Position numbers and translations under genes: made by a program. 22,384 nt of DNA from Nephromyces sp. MM_2019. Taxonomy: Eukaryota > Apicomplexa > Aconoidasida > Nephromycida. The notes beneath the pieces are model-generated. The model searched no databases and was not told the DNA's origin. It saw nothing but the letters and a program-made list of their open reading frames with translations. The DNA is taken from contig JADHZB010001202.1 of the NCBI GenBank assembly GCA_015657535.1, positions 2,853 to 25,236 of the forward strand, written 5' to 3'. The stretch's first letter is position 1. Each line of letters opens with the position of its first letter. Shown piece by piece: positions 18,373 to 22,384 of this stretch.

Positions 18373-19400
18373 TGTGTGTGTATCGTAGTCTTTGGAGTCT
18401 ATATCTCACGAAGTAGTCGTATTGTTTAGAGTATTGATTAGGTGTTTCTGTGTATGTATGGAATGATCTTAGGCATTGCTACTCATTTTTGCATCTGTGT
18501 CTATGAATGAATCATGTGTAACTCCTATATGTGTGTGTGTGTCTGTGGGTGTATCTCTTGTGTGTGTCTGTGGGTGTATCTCTTGTGTGAAATTGCCTCT
18601 GTGGTTTCTCTCTGTCTGTGTGTGTTTGTGTCTGCCACTCTGCGTAGTATCTCTCGATTCCTATGTGTGTGTGTTTACTCTTTGTGTGTGTTTTGCTTTA
18701 TTTCAGTGCGGTTTGAATGTGTTGTGTGACACTGGTTATGTGTTTTATTTGCTTGCTTATCTTGTGTGTTTTGTGTTGTATTGTGTGTTCTTGTCAAGAT
18801 GGGTGTGTGTGTCAGGTTTTATCCTAAGTTTACATTTTGGATCTCCATGTTTGTGTGTGTGTTTTCGCATATCCATGTGTGTGTTGTGTCATCCTTCTTG
18901 TTTATTGTGGTAAACTGTGTTGCTGTGTGTGATTCTTTGTGTTTCCCTGAAGATGTGATCTGTCCTTCTTTTTTCTTCAAATTGGCAAATTTGTCGGTTT
19001 TTGCGTTGAAAATTTGTTTTTTTCTTGTTTCATGCCTTTTATGCGTACTATTTGTTTATCCCCCTTTTTTTATTTGGAAGGCTTTACATTTGTTGCATTG
19101 GTGTATGTACACTCATTAACTGCTTCTCTACGCAAACACACGCTATGTTTTCTATGCCGCTACGTTGTATATACATTGCTTCTCGCATTTTTATCTTCTT
19201 GGTGTGATTTGCTCTCTTATTCTCTTATGCTTCATGTTGAGGGTGTTTGTGTACTTTACGTGTTGTATCTTATTCTTATGTATTTGTGTGTGTGACTCTG
19301 TAAGTTTAGATTTTAAATGTGAAGGAAATCATTTCATCTCGGTTGCACTGCTGAGCACTTAATGTGTGTGTTAGTTTCCACCACCTCCTTTCATCCCTAG
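18373..19400. repeat. GT- and T-rich stretch without a supported gene
   Basis: Includes a tandem duplication of GTGTCTGTGGGTGTATCTCT at about 18539-18584. Long plus-strand frames are Cys/Val/Phe-rich and lack splice structure. A 34-codon minus-strand ATG frame (about 19193-19092, MREAMYIQRSGIENIACVC) is the only alternative worth noting. Confidence 0.5.
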
Positions 19401-19618
19401 TAGCCGTTCGTTGGTGGCTAATAGTAGTGACACTTTGTAGTATTGGATATCCTCATGAGGTGTACGTACACTCGGCAGTGTGTAGCTTTGTGCGTGTATT
19501 ACCTCAAGTTTCAGCCTTTAAAGTGCTTGGTGCTATGCCTAGTGGAGTGTACGTACCGCCGGTCGCTCTCAATCTTTCCACGCAAACAGTTATACTTGGC
19601 AACATTAGCGTATGGTGA
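19401..19618 (+). CDS. Candidate terminal exon, 71 residues, not recognised
   Basis: A strong acceptor (CCACCTCCTTTCATCCCTAG, 19381-19400) is followed by an open frame of 71 codons to TGA. It reads VRWWLIVVTLCSIGYPHEVY at the start and ends LNLSTQTVILGNISVW. Codon choice is mixed and the peptide is not merely Cys/Val-rich, unlike neighbouring frames. An upstream exon ending in phase 1 is required but was not found in the GT-rich DNA before it. It contains two copies of a GTGTACGTAC motif at the DNA level. Confidence 0.4.
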
Positions 19619-20184
19619 CACGTGAAGATGTATACGCATACATTATCCCACACAGAGGCACATACTCCCACACACATTTTCCCACACACATCCCCTACTG
19701 AGCTACATGGATAACATCGGTAAATCCCTGCTGGATGAAGTGAAGTGAAGATGTTGACGATGTTATATAGTGCTGCAGTAATGCCACATTGGAACACACT
19801 CACGGAAGTTAGCTTTCTGCTTATGGCGTGTGTTGCTGAGAGATTAACCCTGTTATATATACTGTATACAAGTGGATATCTAGAGTCCTATATTGCACTC
19901 GCGATGTATACTAATGCGCGTGTATGTGCGAGTGTATGTACTCTGGCTGTTTGATAGAAGCAGTTTCACGTCAGTTATCCCTTGTTAACTCCCTGGAATG
20001 ATAGCCTGAGCTTTGTGAGGCTCGTAAGCCGTTGAATGCCTATGCTACTACACACACGGACATGTTCCCACACATAAACACGTGTTCCCAAAAACAACAA
20101 AGACGCATGTTTTCTCACACACATATCACACGGTATTAAATGAGAGAATCATATATTAGGCAGCGCACAGCGTATGTTGCACGC
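19619..20184. other. Stretch without a supported gene
   Basis: CA-rich pieces with repeated CCCACACACAT (19655-19695) and 20047-20130 with TTCCCACACATAAACACG units flank a mixed region. No exon with good borders was found. Confidence 0.5.
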
Positions 20185-20498
20185 TTATTGTAGCCCATTC
20201 ACGAGAAAGTAATATGTTAAAGCAGTGCTATGATAGGTTTTGGGCAGCATTACCGTGGAGGTACGTGCACGCACATATTCGGGATGTACGTACACCTGCG
20301 CAAAGTTTGAGAATTAAAGCTTTGGCTCCATGTATAGTGCGGTTTAGCGTGTTTCATTGTGGCGCAATCCAGTGACGTTTCGATTGTTTTCCCTAAGAAG
20401 TGGAGTGTACATACAGCTATGTGCGTGTCCTGTGTACACGCCGAAGAGAGAATGACGCGTGTGTGTGTACGTGCTGTATAGCAGAAAAAATTCTGCAT
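20185..20498 (-). CDS. Candidate three-exon small gene, 55 residues
   Basis: Model in transcript order: 20498-20471 (ATG, MQNFFCYTA), 20392-20296 and 20227-20185, 168 nt with matching phases, ending in TAA. The middle exon has good borders (acceptor TCCACTTCTTAG, donor GTGTACG) and reads KTIETSLDCATMKHAKPHY then WSQSFNSQTLR. The last exon reads TALTYYFLVNGLQ. The middle and last exons are the better part, and the first exon is only the simplest start. Introns are 78 and 68 nt. Not recognised. Confidence 0.35.
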
Positions 20499-20767
20499 GA
20501 AATGGTGTTGTTCTGTTTGCACACACGACATGGCCTTTCACATACAGATGGCATTGTTATTACACACACAGATGATTTTGGACTGTAACGCACGCACGAT
20601 ATTCATCTGTTATACACAGAACACTGTTTATCTTCAACGCACAACCTATTCTGGTGAAACACAGCATCTGCACACACATGGATGTTATGTTTGTAAGGCT
20701 CCTTATTCGCGATGCATAAGGGCTATCGTGTCTTGAGGATACAAATCATGTGTGTTAGTTTGCTGGG

Positions 20768-21010
20768 ATGTATCAACTGGGAGACGCACGCAGCTATATA
20801 GTGAAGATGTGCTTTCTGACTGGTTTACACACACAGCTGCACTCTGTTGCTTGCCTGTTGATTGAGTTACTTCAATGTATCACTCATCTGGCTTGCTTGC
20901 TTGCTTGCTGGCGTTGTATTTTTTTAAAGGGTAGCCATTGTGCACCTTTCAATAGGTGTGTGTGTGTGCCTCTTAAGTTTGCAGTGGGACGCAGCACTTT
21001 GATGTCATGA
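20768..21010 (+). CDS. Candidate ORF, 80 residues, hydrophobic
   Basis: ATG at 20768 to TGA, uninterrupted. It starts MYQLGDARSYIVKMC and contains a hydrophobic Cys-rich segment, HSVACLLIELLQCITHLACL, compatible with a membrane helix. A donor-like GTGTGTGTGTG at about 20955 could instead end an exon after the residues APFN. CTTG repeats (20895-20917) code for part of the helix. Not recognised. Confidence 0.33.
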   Translation: MYQLGDARSYIVKMCFLTGLHTQLHSVACLLIELLQCITHLACLLACWRCIFLKGSHCAPFNRCVCVPLKFAVGRSTLMS

Positions 21011-21056
21011 TGTGTGCGATGAGTACGTGAATATCGACCATGAGTATGTGGCATAG

Positions 21057-21175
21057 ACTTGGTGTGTAGATTGTGTGTGGAGTAGATTGTGTGTATAGAT
21101 CGTGAGTGTGTAGATTGTGGGTGGAGCAGATTGTGTGTGGAGCAGATTGTGTGTGGAGTAGGTGGTGTGTGGAGA
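21057..21175. repeat. Imperfect GTGTGTGGAGTAGATT repeat
   Basis: About six loosely tandem units of roughly 18 bp around AGATTGTGTGTGGAG(C/T)AG. Non-coding in my reading. Confidence 0.7.
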
Positions 21176-21199
21176 AATGAGTGTGCAGCGAGCATTGTG

Positions 21200-21310
21200 A
21201 TGAGTAGCCAATGTATGGAGAAGAGAGTTGTTGCGATAGTGTCTACGGCATTATGTAAGTTAGCGATTACATACGCCGGCTGGTGTGCGAATCGGCAATG
21301 TTACGTGTGA
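21200..21310 (+). CDS. Candidate short ORF or terminal exon, 36 residues
   Basis: ATG at 21200 to TGA. The peptide MSSQCMEKRVVAIVSTALCK continues LAITYAGWCANRQCYV. The frame is open upstream to about 21089 through the repeat block. An exon start near 21177-21190 is possible. Not recognised. Confidence 0.27.
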   Translation: MSSQCMEKRVVAIVSTALCKLAITYAGWCANRQCYV

Positions 21311-21579
21311 AGGCCAACTGGCTAGTGTGTTTAAGCAATCGTAAGCACTCGCTACCCAATCCGCTTGACACACTATCATGTGAAGACTGTTTCGTAATGT
21401 GTGTACACGTCCTAGCTCAATAAATAGATAGATGAGATAATTAGCTTGTGCCTAAGGCGTCGAATAATCATGAAATTCATGGGTGTATGTGTGCCTGTGT
21501 GTTTGTTCCTGTGTGCGTGTGTGCATTTTTGCATTCGATTGACAATTAGGCTGCGTTGTATCATTGAGAAGTACTACAG
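21311..21579. other. Stretch without a supported gene
   Basis: Mixed composition with one GT-rich piece (21481-21525). No exon with convincing borders was found. CTCAATAAATAG at 21416-21427 could be a polyadenylation signal for a plus-strand gene. Confidence 0.4.
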
Positions 21580-21669
21580 GTATGTCGGGCTTGCCATCGT
21601 AGCTATGTCGGTGACTTGTACTGCTTTGTGTGTGTGGAATCCTTCAAGTTCGCTAACCAGCACTTCAAG
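21580..21669 (+). CDS. Candidate 30-codon exon with a CxxC-x9-CxxC motif
   Basis: Between acceptor AAGTACTACAG and donor GTGTTCTTG lie 30 codons reading VCRACHRSYVGDLYCFVC and then VESFKFANQHFK. Four Cys spaced like a small zinc-binding unit are visible. YCFVC..SFKF also recalls the start of JAZ/DNAJC21-type C2H2 fingers, but the second His at the expected place is not seen. The opposite strand is open as well (EHLEVLVSELEGFHTHKAV), so this is tentative. Confidence 0.25.
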
Positions 21670-21864
21670 GTGTTCTTGCTGTGTGTGGCTAGTGTTCAGT
21701 GGCTTCGCATGGAATGAACTATCTATGTGTTGAAAGACATGTAGTGGGAAACACAAAAGATGCTTTGTTGGGATGGACTCTACATGAAGCATACACACGC
21801 CTTTCTATTGTTATTAAGATTTGAGAGCTCCATTACGTTCAGATTTCACGAGTGTATAGCCTAG

Positions 21865-22384
21865 CTAGTTCCTGCTTCTTCTAATCGGTACGCATTCTCG
21901 CTTTATGCGTGCTTCATATTCTGTTTCAGCTTCTTGGTGTGCTACTCCTGCAGTTTCTGCTTCTTCCGCATTTTCATCGTCATTTCATCTTCATTAGTTT
22001 CATCTTCATCTTCTGTTTCATCTTCATCTTCTGTTTCATCTTCATCTTTAGTTTCATCTTCATTAGTTTCATCTTCATTAGTTTCATCTTCATCTTCAGT
22101 TTCGTCTTTAGTTTCATCTTCATCTTCTATTTCATCTTTAGTTTCGTCTTCATCTTCTATTTTATCTTTAATTTCATCTTTAGTTTCATCTTCATCTTCT
22201 GTTTCATCTTCATCTTTAGTTTCATCTTTAGTTTCATCTTTAGTTTCATCTTCATCTTCTGTTTCATCTTTAGTTCCATCTTCATCATTAGTTTCATCTT
22301 CATCTTCTGTTTCATCTTTAGTTCCATCTTCATCTTCGGTTTCATCTTCATCTTCTGTTTCATCTTCATCTTTAGTTTCATCTT
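21865..22384 (-). CDS. 3' part of a gene for a highly acidic repeat protein, with an apparent frameshift (partial)
   Basis: The gene enters from the right edge. From 22384 to 21984 one minus-strand frame stays open for 133 codons and encodes an almost pure Asp/Glu/Thr/Lys repeat built on DETEDE and DETKDE hexapeptides. After this the same frame hits TAG at 21943. One frame over, 39 clean codons from 21984 to 21868 read NDDENAEEAETAGVAHQEAE and end IKRECVPIRRSRN before TAG at 21865-21867. The two parts would be continuous with one extra base in the T run at 21983-21985. A third frame, Lys/Met-rich, is open only over 22157-22381 and looks like a shadow. Function unknown; acidic tails of this kind often occur in nuclear or chromatin proteins (inference). 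Confidence 0.6.
21961..22384. repeat. Acidic-protein codon repeat, TTCATC hexamer family
   Basis: Tandem and interspersed TTCATC, TTCTGT and TTTAGT units (reverse complement GATGAA, ACAGAA, ACTAAA) arranged as 12- and 18-bp blocks. All length changes within 21984-22384 are multiples of three, which fits a coding repeat. Confidence 0.85.

Noticed and set aside
22157..22381. Lys/Met-rich frame at the right edge
   Set aside because: It is a shifted reading of the GATGAA repeat. The acidic frame is open over the whole repeat and is next to clean non-repetitive coding sequence.

Overview
This window looks like nuclear DNA of a eukaryotic microbe, most likely a protist. The only securely identified gene is split by six spliceosomal introns with GT-AG borders, its exons join in a single reading frame, and its product is a eukaryotic-type RNA-binding protein. 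The species cannot be named from the sequence. An alveolate (apicomplexan-like) origin is my best guess and is inference only. There are no operons, ribosome-binding sites, tRNAs, rRNAs, insertion sequences or CRISPR arrays. Very long GT- and CA-rich tracts dominate the non-coding DNA and create many false Cys/Val-rich or His/Thr-rich reading frames.

Left part (1-6806). Everything I can support is read from the minus strand. The best model is a seven-exon gene at 284-3471, about 330 residues, not recognised, with a very basic C-terminus. Next come a possible terminal exon (3829-3969), a 30-bp minisatellite (about 4153-4480), a GT-rich repeat (about 4687-4930), and three small multi-exon gene models in a row (4990-5505, 5823-6110, 6164-6806). 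Those three rest on phase-consistent joins of short exons across introns that are often only 35-76 nt.

Middle (6807-10424). This holds alternating GT and CA tracts, a 12-bp minisatellite, a C-rich island (about 8190-8870) with overlapping candidate frames on both strands, a small minus-strand candidate containing an 18-nt intron (9232-9327), and a 5' leader that ends in a 3' splice site just before the central gene.

Centre (10425-15411). This is a plus-strand seven-exon gene for a 524-residue CELF/Bruno- and FCA-like RNA-binding protein with the order RRM1-RRM2-WW-RRM3. Five of its six introns are GU-rich towards the 5' end and CA-rich towards the 3' end, so the two ends could pair. Because CELF-family proteins bind GU-rich RNA, the gene's own introns look like candidate targets of its product.

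Right part (15412-22384). This is mostly GT/CA-rich DNA with several short exon-like segments on both strands, all low confidence, and a perfect 14-bp inverted repeat at 17416-17446. At the edge a minus-strand gene enters the window. It encodes a long Asp/Glu/Thr/Lys repeat and then a non-repetitive C-terminus that lies in another frame, implying a one-base indel near 21983-21985.
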